DNA from: Blastocatellia bacterium
GTDB taxonomy: Bacteria; Acidobacteriota; Blastocatellia; Pyrinomonadales; Pyrinomonadaceae
DNA: 14,690 nucleotides
NCBI GenBank assembly: GCA_013695195.1
Contig: JACDAY010000302.1
Coordinates: 1-14,690, forward strand
Direction of reading: 5' to 3'
The notes below the pieces were generated by a model. It saw only the letters and a program-made list of their open reading frames with translations, was not told the DNA's origin and did no database searches. Positions within the stretch are counted from its first letter, which is position 1, and each line of letters starts with the position of its first letter. Both the position numbers and the translations under genes were made by a program. Positions 1-6,756 of this stretch are shown here, piece after piece.

Positions 1-1706
1 CCGATGCCGGTATTATATGCACAAAACGAGATTTCGCCTTCCTGTGTACCGTAGGGAATGATGCACATTTCGGTGCGGCGGAAATCGTAGTTGAACAGAT
101 CCTGGAACCACATTCCCGCGATAAACAGGAAGTTCCACGGGTCCTGACGGCGTTTTTCGATGTCTTCCGCCGTTCTGTCTCCGCCGACCTTGCCGTAATC
201 CTTGCCCGATAGACCAAACGATTTATCGAATTTCTTCAATATACCGCCGAGCGTCAAACTGTCTGGGGCACCGTAAGGATTGTAATTTTTGAGCAGTGCG
301 AGACCCATCATGATGTTCGAGAACCACTTGCCGCGGTTCGTGTCCGTGATGTGCTGCATGTCCTTGACCAAGCCCTGAATGTGCAGGAACTGCGGGACGG
401 GAGCCATTTCCTTTGTTTCCTTGTTGACCATAACGGCCGTGCCGACGCCGCAATTCGGGTGGCATCCGCATGAAACCTGTCCCCAATCGCTTTCAGGGCC
501 GTGAACAACGTCGGCGAAATCGGCGAACGCTCCCATCAGGCTCAACGGAAACCAATCGCGCGTCGGCTCTGTAATGCCGACTTGCTTTTGCACGTCGATT
601 GCCAGATGCGACAGCGTATATCGCTGCTGCAGTCGGCGCTGTTCGGTGATCAGCTCGTCGCGTCCTGTAAATGAGACGGGCTGAAACGCGATGAACGAGA
701 TCTTCTTCGGATTTTCCAGAGCGAAACGAATGATCGTTCCGACCTGATCGTTATTTACGCCGTTGACGAGCGTTGTAACAAGGATAATGTCAACGCCGGC
801 TTCGTGTAGGTTGTTGATAGCACGGAGTTTAACATCAAAGAGATTTCCGATCTGTCGGTGCGAGTTGGCATCGTTGCCGATGCCGTCAAACTGCAAATAA
901 ACGAAACGCAAACCGGCTTCGGCGGCTTCGCGGCAAAACTCTTTCGATTTGGCGAACTCAATGCCATTAGTCGCGGCCTGCACCGAGTTGTATCCGACCT
1001 TTCGCGCATATCGGATCGCGTCAAGGAAGTAAGGCGACAACGTCGGCTCACCGCCCGAGTACTGCACCGACATCTGGCGGCGCGGCTTGATCTGGATCGC
1101 ATTGTCGAGAATTTCGCTGACATCTTCCATGCTCAATTCATGGACAAAACCGACCTGATTTGCGTCCATGAAGCACGGGTCGCACATCATGTTGCAGCGG
1201 TTTGTCAGATCGACCGTCAAAACAGCTCCGCGGCCATATTTAACCGACGAAGTTCCGTGATTATGCAGCTTTTCGTCGTTGTGCGACTCAATGTCGCGTC
1301 CCGGGAAAAGCGTTTCGATATGCTGCAAAAATTTGGCGTCGATGGCCATCATATCCTCAAAATGGCCGTGCGTCGGACAGTCTTTGATCATCCAGACTTC
1401 ACCGTCACGTTCGATGATCTGTGCCTTTATCTCACCGACATTTTCGTTTATAAGCGTCGCAACCTCGCGGTTGCCGCCGAGGATCTCTTCGCGTGCTTCG
1501 ATCACACAATTCGGGCAAAGCGAATCCGTCTGCCGCGGAAAGCCGAGCGTCGGCTTGGACTTCTGCCAGGACTTCAACAAAGGCTTGTCCGACCATTTAG
1601 GTATAAACGAAGCGTTGGGCTTAAATTGATTGACCGATTTGACGGTGTTAAAAACTCCACTAGCCACATAAGTCAGTCCTTTTTCAAAATGTTTTACAGG
1701 TTTCAT
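1..1706 (-). CDS. Radical SAM protein, MJ0619/tetraether synthase (Tes)-like, C-terminus cut by window edge
   Basis: My reading of the minus strand gives an open frame from ATG at 1706-1704 to the window edge (568 complete codons, no stop). A stop at 1715-1713 lies just upstream, so this ATG is the first possible one; the SD (GGAAA) is weak. Visible: an N-terminal zinc-ribbon-like part with SLCPNC (C64, C67) and DCPTHG (C110); the radical SAM signature NRCNMMCDPC (C171, C175, C178) for the SAM-binding 4Fe-4S cluster; YSGGEP at 217-221 (the GGE motif); FQPVSFTGR at 341-349; and a second cysteine group SCGCHPNC (C413, C415, C419) that could bind an auxiliary cluster. The CPxC...CPxHG head, DLTNRCN and QPVSFTGR are typical of the MJ0619 family, whose archaeal members join phytanyl chains to make tetraether lipids; it was earlier described as a pterin methylase. 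A role in membrane-spanning lipids here is inference. It stands alone, divergent from the phosphohexomutase. Confidence 0.88.
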   Translation of the reverse strand, partial: MKPVKHFEKGLTYVASGVFNTVKSVNQFKPNASFIPKWSDKPLLKSWQKSKPTLGFPRQTDSLCPNCVIEAREEILGGNREVATLINENVGEIKAQIIERDGEVWMIKDCPTHGHFEDMMAIDAKFLQHIETLFPGRDIESHNDEKLHNHGTSSVKYGRGAVLTVDLTNRCNMMCDPCFMDANQVGFVHELSMEDVSEILDNAIQIKPRRQMSVQYSGGEPTLSPYFLDAIRYARKVGYNSVQAATNGIEFAKSKEFCREAAEAGLRFVYLQFDGIGNDANSHRQIGNLFDVKLRAINNLHEAGVDIILVTTLVNGVNNDQVGTIIRFALENPKKISFIAFQPVSFTGRDELITEQRRLQQRYTLSHLAIDVQKQVGITEPTRDWFPLSLMGAFADFADVVHGPESDWGQVSCGCHPNCGVGTAVMVNKETKEMAPVPQFLHIQGLVKDMQHITDTNRGKWFSNIMMGLALLKNYNPYGAPDSLTLGGILKKFDKSFGLSGKDYGKVGGDRTAEDIEKRRQDPWNFLFIAGMWFQDLFNYDFRRTEMCIIPYGTQEGEISFCAYNTGI

Positions 1707-1720
1707 AAATTGTTATATTT

Positions 1721-1738
1721 CCGAATAATTATTTTCGG
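1721..1738. repeat. Short palindrome upstream of the radical SAM gene
   Basis: CCGAATAATTATTTTCGG has CCGAA/TTCGG arms around an AT-rich self-complementary centre. It lies 15 bases upstream of the radical SAM start codon, so it could be a leader hairpin or a repressor site. No known operator is recognised. Confidence 0.35.
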
Positions 1739-1814
1739 TTAAAATGTATGTTGTTATTAAAAATTGTTAGCTGAGCGCCGAAAGCAAGATTTCGAACTGC
1801 AAGCAACGTGCCAG

Positions 1815-1843
1815 ATTATAAAAAAATGTAACTGCTATGTTTA
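1815..1843 (-). promoter_or_regulatory. Sigma70-like promoter for the radical SAM gene
   Basis: Read on the minus strand, a perfect -10 TATAAT (1820-1815) is preceded by TAAACA (1843-1838, 4 of 6 to TTGACA) at exactly 17 bases. Transcription would start near 1808 and leave a leader of about 100 bases before the ATG at 1706. The -10 is strong and the -35 is weak. Confidence 0.45.
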
Positions 1844-2074
1844 CAGTAAGATAAATTAAAGATCGATTCTCCTTTAACCGTTTTACCTCTATTCAATACG
1901 ATTCAAAATGACACACATTTATCAGATGTCAATAAATTAGTTATTTTGACACACAACATTATCCTGATTTCGATAAGATAAAAATCGCGAAATTTCCACA
2001 GGTTCAATGATTCATTAAACTTTCGCTTAATAATTTTTAACATAAACTAATTCATGATCCTTTTCGACTGTCCT

Positions 2075-2112
2075 TTTAGTGATTATATCAAAACGTTCAC
2101 TAAATGTTCACT
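2075..2112. promoter_or_regulatory. Operator-like cluster: inverted repeat plus direct repeat
   Basis: TTTAGTGA (2075-2082) and TCACTAAA (2097-2104) are perfect 8-base inverted copies 14 bases apart. The right half overlaps a direct repeat of GTTCACT at 2095-2101 and 2106-2112, a spacing of 11 bases or one helical turn. Such phasing suits a dimeric regulator, but no regulator is identified. It lies about 240 bases before the phosphohexomutase. Confidence 0.35.
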
Positions 2113-2349
2113 TTAAGCACTTATTTTATCTCTTACATGAAGGGGGAAAAGTCAAATAGCCATAAACACAGGATTTAAGGTAATAAAATAACACTTTACA
2201 CGAAAATTTTTCTATGATAAATTTTCACTCACTTCAAGGGGACTTAAACTTTGCACTCCCTAGGCAATCAAATTCAACAGAACCACCGTTGAGCTAGATA
2301 TACGAGACTAAAATAAAGCTTTTGTTAGATTCCGGGTAACTGAGAAACT

Positions 2350-3759
2350 ATGTCCATTCGTTTTGGAACCTCCGGCTGGAGGGCAGTTATCGCAGATGAT
2401 TTCACGTTCAAAAATGTAGAGATTGTTACGGAATCGATTTGCAGATATTTGACAGAAAGGGATAACGAAGAGGGACAAACTTTGATTATCGGGAACGATT
2501 CCCGGTTTATGGGCGAAAAGTTCGCCGCTGTCGCTGCCGGGATAGCGGTGAAAAATGGTTTCCGTGTGCTGCAGTGCACAGGGCCAACGCCGACGCCGAC
2601 GATTTCTCATGCTATTCGCGATCAAAAAGCAGCCGGCGGCATGAATTTCACGGCTTCGCACAATCCACCCGAATATCAGGGCATTAAGTTTTCTAATTCG
2701 GACGGCGGGCCGGCACTTCCGGAAGCAACGAAGAGGATCGAGGAGATCATTCGTGAGCAATCAGCGGTCAGCGGTCAGCGGTCAGATCAGGATGCAGGCA
2801 TTGGGAGTATTGAAAGTTTCGATCCGCGTCCGGCTTATCTGGACGATTTGAAAACCAAGATACGGTTTAAGGCAATCGCCGCGGCCAAAGGGAGATACGC
2901 ATACGATCCGCTTTGGGGAACAGGCCGGGGGTATTTGGATAAAGCCCTTCGCGACGGCGGCCTTGAGGTCGAAACGCTGCACGATTGGCGAGACGTAACC
3001 TTCGGCGGCAGATCGCCGGAACCGGGCGAGAGTCAGATGGCCGAGCTTCGGGAAACTGTTATAAGCAAAGGCCTTACACTTGGACTTGCAACTGATGGCG
3101 ACGGTGATCGCTTTGGAGTGATTGACAGTAACGGCGAGATGATAACGCCGAACCAATTAGTAGCTCTTTTAACGGATTATTTGGCGGAAAGCCGTGGTTG
3201 GACACAGGGAGTTGCACGAAGCGTTGCAACATCTCACCTGGTCGACCGTGTAGCCAAAGACAGAGGTTTGAAGCTGTATGAAACGCCGGTCGGTTTCAAG
3301 TTCATCGGCGAATTGATAAATAAAGACGAGATTATTTTAGGCGGAGAAGAGTCCGCCGGTCTTTCGATCAGAGGGCATTACCCCGAAAAGGACGGCATCC
3401 TTGCCTGTCTCCTTGCAGCCGAAGCGGTTGCGATTCGCGGCACAAGTTTGACCGAGCAGTTAAGCGAGCTTTACAGCCGTGTCGGGAAGCTTGAATCAGG
3501 ACGGATCGGGGTCAAGTTGACGGATGAAGTTGCTGCAAGCCTGCAGCAAAAGCTGGAACGCGAGCCCACCGAAATCGCGGGACGCAAAATTGAAACGATA
3601 AATCGTATGGACGGCGTGAAGTTTTTATTCGCCGGGGGCAGTTGGATGCTGATGCGTCCATCGGGAACCGAGCCGCTGGTTAGAATCTACGCCGAAAGCG
3701 AGGACAAGACTGATTTGGAGGTGTTACTTGAGCAAGGCCGAAAATACTTATTGGACTAG
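2350..3759 (+). CDS. Phosphohexomutase (phosphoglucomutase/phosphomannomutase family)
   Basis: A cytoplasmic enzyme of the alpha-D-phosphohexomutase superfamily, which moves phosphate between C1 and C6 of hexose phosphates and feeds glycogen, cell-wall and surface-sugar synthesis. The 469-residue length is normal. All four active-site loops are visible: TASHNPP at 101-107 with the phosphoserine S103, the metal-binding DGDGDR at 249-254, the sugar-specificity loop GEESAGL at 332-338, and the phosphate-binding RPSGTEP at 436-442. GEES fits the phosphoglucomutase/phosphomannomutase group; the exact hexose cannot be settled by eye. The ATG at 2350 begins the conserved IRFGTSGWR start. Oddly, residues about 137-146 (rich in S, Q, R) are encoded by an in-frame heptanucleotide tandem repeat between domain 1 and domain 2. 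The small FtsB-like gene follows within one base of the stop. Confidence 0.93.
   Translation: MSIRFGTSGWRAVIADDFTFKNVEIVTESICRYLTERDNEEGQTLIIGNDSRFMGEKFAAVAAGIAVKNGFRVLQCTGPTPTPTISHAIRDQKAAGGMNFTASHNPPEYQGIKFSNSDGGPALPEATKRIEEIIREQSAVSGQRSDQDAGIGSIESFDPRPAYLDDLKTKIRFKAIAAAKGRYAYDPLWGTGRGYLDKALRDGGLEVETLHDWRDVTFGGRSPEPGESQMAELRETVISKGLTLGLATDGDGDRFGVIDSNGEMITPNQLVALLTDYLAESRGWTQGVARSVATSHLVDRVAKDRGLKLYETPVGFKFIGELINKDEIILGGEESAGLSIRGHYPEKDGILACLLAAEAVAIRGTSLTEQLSELYSRVGKLESGRIGVKLTDEVAASLQQKLEREPTEIAGRKIETINRMDGVKFLFAGGSWMLMRPSGTEPLVRIYAESEDKTDLEVLLEQGRKYLLD
2761..2785 (+). repeat. Heptanucleotide tandem repeat inside the phosphohexomutase gene
   Basis: Three exact copies of TCAGCGG (2761-2767, 2768-2774, 2775-2781) followed by TCAG. 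The 21 bases equal seven codons, so the frame is kept. The same TCAGNNN family recurs at 13709-13760, outside coding sequence. Confidence 0.85.
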
Positions 3760-3760
3760 T

Positions 3761-4093
3761 ATGCAGTCGACACCTTCGATAAAGCGTCGGGCATCGAAAA
3801 AAGGCCGCATGGCGATCATGAGTTTGCCGAACAAGTCTCAATGGTGGGCTTTCGGAGTAACAGGCACCATGACATTGATGCTTTGCCTGACGATAAACTT
3901 CCGTGCTTTTTCGGAATTGAACAAGGAAGCCACGGAGAATTCATCATTGGACGCCCGTATCCAGAGTGTCACAAACGAAAATCTCGCCCTTCAGGAAGAG
4001 ATACATTATTTAAAAAACGATTCTCATACAGTCGAACGTGAAGCCCGAAAATTCGGCTTGCGGCGTTCGGGTAAGTCGAGGGATGCAAGATGA
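3761..4093 (+). CDS. FtsB/DivIC-like septum-formation protein
   Basis: A small single-pass membrane protein with a long coiled coil. Counted from the ATG at 3809 (94 residues): a short basic head, a hydrophobic membrane segment at about 12-30, a helix with heptad character at about 34-72, then a tail LKNDSHTVEREARKFGLRR. That tail matches the DivIC/FtsB pattern of an acidic coil end followed by E-x-x-AR-x-x-x-GL. FtsB-type proteins form a complex with FtsL and FtsQ that activates septal wall synthesis. Start choice: ATG 3761 lies one base after the phosphohexomutase stop but lacks an SD; ATG 3809 has AAAAAAGG four bases upstream and is the better start, giving a typical FtsB length. The phosphohexomutase neighbour suggests cotranscription. 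Sequence identity to FtsB is low, as usual in this family. Confidence 0.72.
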   Translation: MQSTPSIKRRASKKGRMAIMSLPNKSQWWAFGVTGTMTLMLCLTINFRAFSELNKEATENSSLDARIQSVTNENLALQEEIHYLKNDSHTVEREARKFGLRRSGKSRDAR

Positions 4094-4289
4094 AGGACGA
4101 GGGAAGAACTAAAATAATGGTTAGTGAATTACATATACCTTCTTCAGCCCTTTGCCATCAGCCCTTAAAAAGTTCCGGTGCAGACAAAATAGATAAGCGG
4201 AGATTCTATGCGTCAGCACATTCCCTGCCAATTGACAATCCGCCTTTTGCCTAACCTACTCCGCGTTGCCTTCAGGCCAGCCTTCCGAA

Positions 4290-4326
4290 AAAAAATCGCG
4301 GCTTGTGTTTCCAGAACATGAGCCGC
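4290..4326 (-). terminator. Hairpin with T tract on the minus strand
   Basis: Arms 4298-4307 and 4317-4326 pair over 10 positions (two of them G-T) around a 9-base loop. Read on the minus strand the stem is followed by GATTTTTTTT, the form of an intrinsic terminator. No minus-strand gene is seen to its right, so what it would terminate is unknown. Confidence 0.45.
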
Positions 4327-4340
4327 ACCACCCTTTAGAT

Positions 4341-4372
4341 AGTTCAAAGTTCAAAGTCAAAAGTTCAAAGTC
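4341..4372 (+). repeat. Heptanucleotide tandem repeat, GTTCAAA type
   Basis: Four imperfect units of the pattern AGTTCAA/AGTCAAA run in tandem just upstream of the operon promoter. It is a single-arm member of the short tandem repeat population seen elsewhere in the window. Confidence 0.75.
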
Positions 4373-4399
4373 CGGTGAAAGTGCTCGTGGCAGAACGTG

Positions 4400-4428
4400 T
4401 TGACTTTCATCGTTAAAGGCGTGATAAT
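4400..4428 (+). promoter_or_regulatory. Sigma70-like promoter of the cobalamin uptake operon
   Basis: TTGACT (4400-4405, 5 of 6) and GATAAT (4423-4428, 5 of 6) are exactly 17 bases apart. Transcription would begin near 4435, about 25 bases before the riboswitch fold, which is where a riboswitch promoter should be. Confidence 0.68.
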
Positions 4429-4460
4429 CAGCGTTTGGGAATAGTTCTTTTTCATTTCAA

Positions 4461-4662
4461 AGCGTTTGAGGTGTCGCTTTTTCAAGAAGCGGCTCTAAAA
4501 AGGGTAAGCCGAGTGAAATTCTCGCACGATCGCGTCACTGTGAAACGATTTTGGATTTTAGATTTTGGATTTTGGATTTGAAACTGGCCGTAGCCTGCAT
4601 TTCAATCCAAAACCAAAATCTAAAATCCAAAATAGTCAAGTCAGGACACCTGCCTGAAAACG
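4461..4662 (+). promoter_or_regulatory. Cobalamin riboswitch upstream of btuF
   Basis: Core elements appear in canonical order: a closing stem CGTTT (4463-4467) with AAACG (4658-4662); GAGGTGTC; AAGGGTAAGCCGAGTGAAA from 4498; a GCGTCACTGTGAAACG segment around 4531-4546; and the B12 box AGTCAGGACACCTGCC at about 4640-4655, a near-perfect match to the consensus AGYCMGGAGACCKGCC. The downstream genes are cobalamin-type uptake genes, which fits. Between the core and the B12 box the variable arm has been taken over by a repeat hairpin (4548-4633). Bound cobalamin would be expected to favour the terminator at 4729-4787. Confidence 0.88.
4548..4633 (+). repeat. Inverted pair of heptanucleotide tandem repeats inside riboswitch 1
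   Basis: The left arm (4548-4583) is a tandem array of ATTTTGG-type units. The right arm (4600-4633) is its reverse complement with only two single-base length differences. The 16-base loop is unrelated. The RNA would fold into a stem of about 34 base pairs. Confidence 0.85.
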
Positions 4663-4728
4663 TTTTTGCCATTTCGCATGTTTCGCGTCAAAACATTCGG
4701 GCAGACACGGTTTTTCTTTTAAAAAAGT

Positions 4729-4787
4729 ACGCCCTGTTTTTCTTGTCTAAGTGATTTTAGACGCGGAAACCGGGGCGTTTTTATTTT
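4729..4787 (+). terminator. Riboswitch expression platform: intrinsic terminator abutting btuF
   Basis: ACGCCC (4729-4734) pairs with GGGCGT (4773-4778). Inside it, a GTTTTTC/GGAAAC stretch and GTCTAA (4745-4750)/TTAGAC (4757-4762) extend the stem to a 6-base loop. TTTTTATTTT follows. The only SD-like sequence for btuF, GGGG at 4772-4775, lies in the 3' arm, so the stem could block both transcription and translation. CGGTTT (4708-4713) could instead pair with AAACCG (4767-4772) as an antiterminator. Confidence 0.72.
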
Positions 4788-5694
4788 GAGAAAATTTAGT
4801 TTACAACCGAAAAGATTGGTGGTTGCGGTGATATTGGTGAGTGCAGCCGTGACATTTGGCTGCGAAAGCAAAATTAACCAGCCCTATTCGGACACGCGCG
4901 AGGTTACGGACGATCTCGGGCGAACGGTTAGTGTTCCCAACAGGATCGAGCGTGCGATCTCACTTGCTCCGAATCTGACAGAAATGATTTTTGCGGTCGG
5001 GGCGGGAGGTAAACTGGTCGGGGTCACCACATTCTGTAATTATCCTGTTGAAGCACAGCAAATACGCAAGGTGAGCGACACGCAAACGCCGAATATCGAA
5101 AGCATAATCGCCCTAAAGCCGGATATTGTATTTGTATCGACGGCATCGCAGCTCGAGACTTTTATGCAGACTTTGGAAGCCCAGAAAATAGCAGTTTATG
5201 TAACTAATCCGCAAAATGTCGACGAGATCATCGGAAATCTGAGACAGTTTGGCACCCTGTTTCAGAGTGAGGGCAAAGCGGAAACGTTGATCTCGGAACT
5301 TTTTAGACGTATCGGTGAAACTGGACGAAAAGTCGATGGCCAAGAAAAGGTTCGAATTTTTGTGCAGATATCAAATGAGCCGCTTTTTACAATTGGGAGT
5401 GAATCGTTTCTGACGGAGATCATCGAACGCTCCGGTGGGGTTTCGGTAACGAAAGACGTCGCGACGGCATACCCGAAATTAAGTAAGGAGACTGCTTTGG
5501 CATTGAATCCGGAAGCGATAATTCTATCGGACAGCGACGATAATAAAGAGCCGAACTATGTTTTTAAAAATTCACCGGCGTTTAGGAACGGTAAAATTTT
5601 TCGTATAAATGCCGACATGATATCACGTCCGGGGCCACGATTAGTTGACGCGATGGAGCAGCTTGCCACGGCTTTGCATCCCGAGAAGTTTTGA
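4786..5694 (+). CDS. btuF: Cobalamin-type ABC transporter substrate-binding lipoprotein
   Basis: The 302-residue product has a basic n-region (MRKFSLQPKR), a hydrophobic stretch and a lipobox VTFGC with C26 as the lipidated cysteine, so it should be anchored facing the periplasm. The rest is a periplasmic binding fold of the Fe3+-siderophore/B12 class: TDDLGRTVSVP, RAISLAPNLTEMIFAVGAG and LVGVTTFCNYP are the hallmark openings of the first lobe, and LKPDIVF ends it. It would catch cobalamin released by the outer-membrane receptor and hand it to the BtuCD pair that follows. The start is TTG at 4786, which keeps the complete signal peptide; no ATG serves better. The ligand is assigned from the riboswitch and neighbours, because haem and siderophore binders share this fold. 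Confidence 0.88.
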   Translation: MRKFSLQPKRLVVAVILVSAAVTFGCESKINQPYSDTREVTDDLGRTVSVPNRIERAISLAPNLTEMIFAVGAGGKLVGVTTFCNYPVEAQQIRKVSDTQTPNIESIIALKPDIVFVSTASQLETFMQTLEAQKIAVYVTNPQNVDEIIGNLRQFGTLFQSEGKAETLISELFRRIGETGRKVDGQEKVRIFVQISNEPLFTIGSESFLTEIIERSGGVSVTKDVATAYPKLSKETALALNPEAIILSDSDDNKEPNYVFKNSPAFRNGKIFRINADMISRPGPRLVDAMEQLATALHPEKF

Positions 5695-5707
5695 GTAGGA
5701 ACGGAAG

Positions 5708-5811
5708 GTCAGAACCACCTGCGATAGCGGGGTGGTTGAAGATAAGTGTAAATGTCATCCGGCTTGTCAAATAACCGTATTAAACCACCCGCTACCGCAT
5801 GTGGTTCTGAC
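5708..5811. repeat. REPIN-like pair of inverted palindromes at the btuF-btuC junction
   Basis: The left unit (5708-5737) is GTCAG followed by AACCACC...GGTGGTT. The right unit (5783-5811) is AACCAC...GTGGTT followed by CTGAC. Each folds on its own with a GC-containing centre, and the two are in opposite orientation, so the whole element is also an inverted repeat. This is the arrangement of a REPIN (two REP sequences facing each other). The right unit lies inside the predicted btuC frame. Confidence 0.78.
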
Positions 5812-6756
5812 AGGTCCTTGCGTCTCGGCGGTTCACTAATTCTGTTGCTTTTGATCACGCTTTTGGCGGCAGCGCTTTTGGGCAGCGAGAGGCTTTCGTT
5901 TTTTGACCTGAACGATCAGCAGCGGTCGATTCTTTTTGATATTCGCCTTCCACGCATTCTTCTTGGAGCATGCGTTGGTGCGAGCCTTGCGGTTGCCGGA
6001 GCCGGTTTGCAGGCATTACTGCGAAATCCTTTGGCGGAGCCGTATCTGCTGGGCGTTTCGAATGGAGCAGCATTGGGCACCATGCTCGCCTTCGCGTTCT
6101 TTGAAAGCTGGAGTTTTGCTCGTCCGATATTCGCTTTCGCCGGTGCGGGAATCGCGACTTTCGCCGTATATCAAATGGCGAAAGGCCGTGCCGGTATGAA
6201 TGTCGAGCGGCTTGTGCTTTCCGGCGTGATCGTAACGACGTTTTTGTCGTCAATAATCGTCCTGCTGACTAGCCTGCTCGACGCGGCAAAGCTTAGGGGC
6301 TTTACATTCTGGCTTTTGGGCGATCTGTCGCAGGCGACGATCGACGGCTTTTATTTTACATTAGCTGCGGCCGTCGTAGGGACGATTGTTTTGAGTTCGC
6401 AAGCCAAAGCATTGAATCTAATGATGATAGGCGAACGTGATGCCTTCGATTTCGGTGTCGAGGTGGGTAGAGTTCGAATTATCGTTTTTTCGTTATCGAG
6501 TATTTTGGTCGGAACTGCGGTAGCGGCGAGCGGCTCGGTTGGCTATGTCGGGCTGATCGTACCGCATCTCGTCCGGCTTGCGATAGGGAGCGACAACCGA
6601 CTCGTTGTTCCATTCTCGGCGATATCAGGAGCGATCTTTGTCGTGTTGGCGGACACGGTTGCGAGAACTGCCATCGCACCGAGGGAATTGCCGGTCGGAG
6701 CTATCACGGCGTTGATCGGCGCACCGTTGTTTATTTATTTGTTGAAGAGAAGTTAG
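5752..6756 (+). CDS. btuC: Cobalamin-type ABC transporter permease (FecCD family)
   Basis: A hydrophobic inner-membrane permease with about ten membrane helices, 334 residues from this start. Family marks are visible: FDIRLPRILLGACVGASLAVAGAGLQALLRNPLAEPYLLGVSNGA near the N-terminus, GFTFWLLGDLS in the middle, SGSVGYVGLIVPHLVR as the coupling-helix region that contacts the ATPase, and RELPVGAITALIGAPLFIYLL at the end. It would form the translocation channel as a homodimer with the BtuD-like ATPase. The start is uncertain. ATG 5752 has only a weak SD and makes the first 20 or so residues out of REP sequence. TTG 5818, with AGG shortly upstream, begins MRLGGSLILL and fits family length (312 residues) better. 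REP elements lie at both its ends. Confidence 0.9.
   Translation: MSSGLSNNRIKPPATACGSDRSLRLGGSLILLLLITLLAAALLGSERLSFFDLNDQQRSILFDIRLPRILLGACVGASLAVAGAGLQALLRNPLAEPYLLGVSNGAALGTMLAFAFFESWSFARPIFAFAGAGIATFAVYQMAKGRAGMNVERLVLSGVIVTTFLSSIIVLLTSLLDAAKLRGFTFWLLGDLSQATIDGFYFTLAAAVVGTIVLSSQAKALNLMMIGERDAFDFGVEVGRVRIIVFSLSSILVGTAVAASGSVGYVGLIVPHLVRLAIGSDNRLVVPFSAISGAIFVVLADTVARTAIAPRELPVGAITALIGAPLFIYLLKRS

Larger units (their letters stand above)
1707..2349. other. AT-rich divergent intergenic region, no gene seen
   Basis: About 640 bases between the minus-strand radical SAM gene and the plus-strand phosphohexomutase, clearly richer in A/T than the flanking genes and closed by stops in all frames. 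It holds the promoter for the radical SAM gene (1815-1843), a palindrome close to that gene (1721-1738), two copies of TGACACACA at 1909-1917 and 1947-1955, and an operator-like cluster at 2075-2112. I found no convincing sigma70 pair for the phosphohexomutase and no tRNA or known riboswitch pattern. Confidence 0.7.
4094..4399. other. Intergenic region before the cobalamin uptake operon
   Basis: About 300 bases without a plausible gene. It contains a minus-strand terminator-like hairpin (4290-4326) and a GTTCAAA-type tandem repeat (4341-4372). TTGACA at 4232-4237 has no good -10 partner. Confidence 0.6.

Noticed and set aside
858..1742. 294-codon plus-strand open frame opposite the radical SAM gene
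   Set aside because: It is antisense to the clear radical SAM frame, has no recognisable motif, and its arginine-rich composition is typical of a shadow frame.
1946..1979. TTGACA at 1946 as a promoter for the phosphohexomutase
   Set aside because: No -10 match at 16-18 bases; the nearest A/T-rich hexamer is more than 20 bases away.
2308..2760. 150-codon minus-strand open frame opposite the phosphohexomutase
   Set aside because: It overlaps the conserved N-terminal domain of the phosphohexomutase and looks like a shadow frame.
4232..4260. TTGACA as a promoter for the btu operon
   Set aside because: At 17 bases the -10 would be CCTACT, a poor match; the pair at 4400-4428 is far better.
4341..4633. 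CRISPR array
   Set aside because: Units are 7 bases long and contiguous, with no spacers, and no cas gene is present.
4551..4754. 67-codon open frame before btuF
   Set aside because: It is made of the heptamer repeat hairpin, the B12 box and the expression platform of the riboswitch; no plausible protein.
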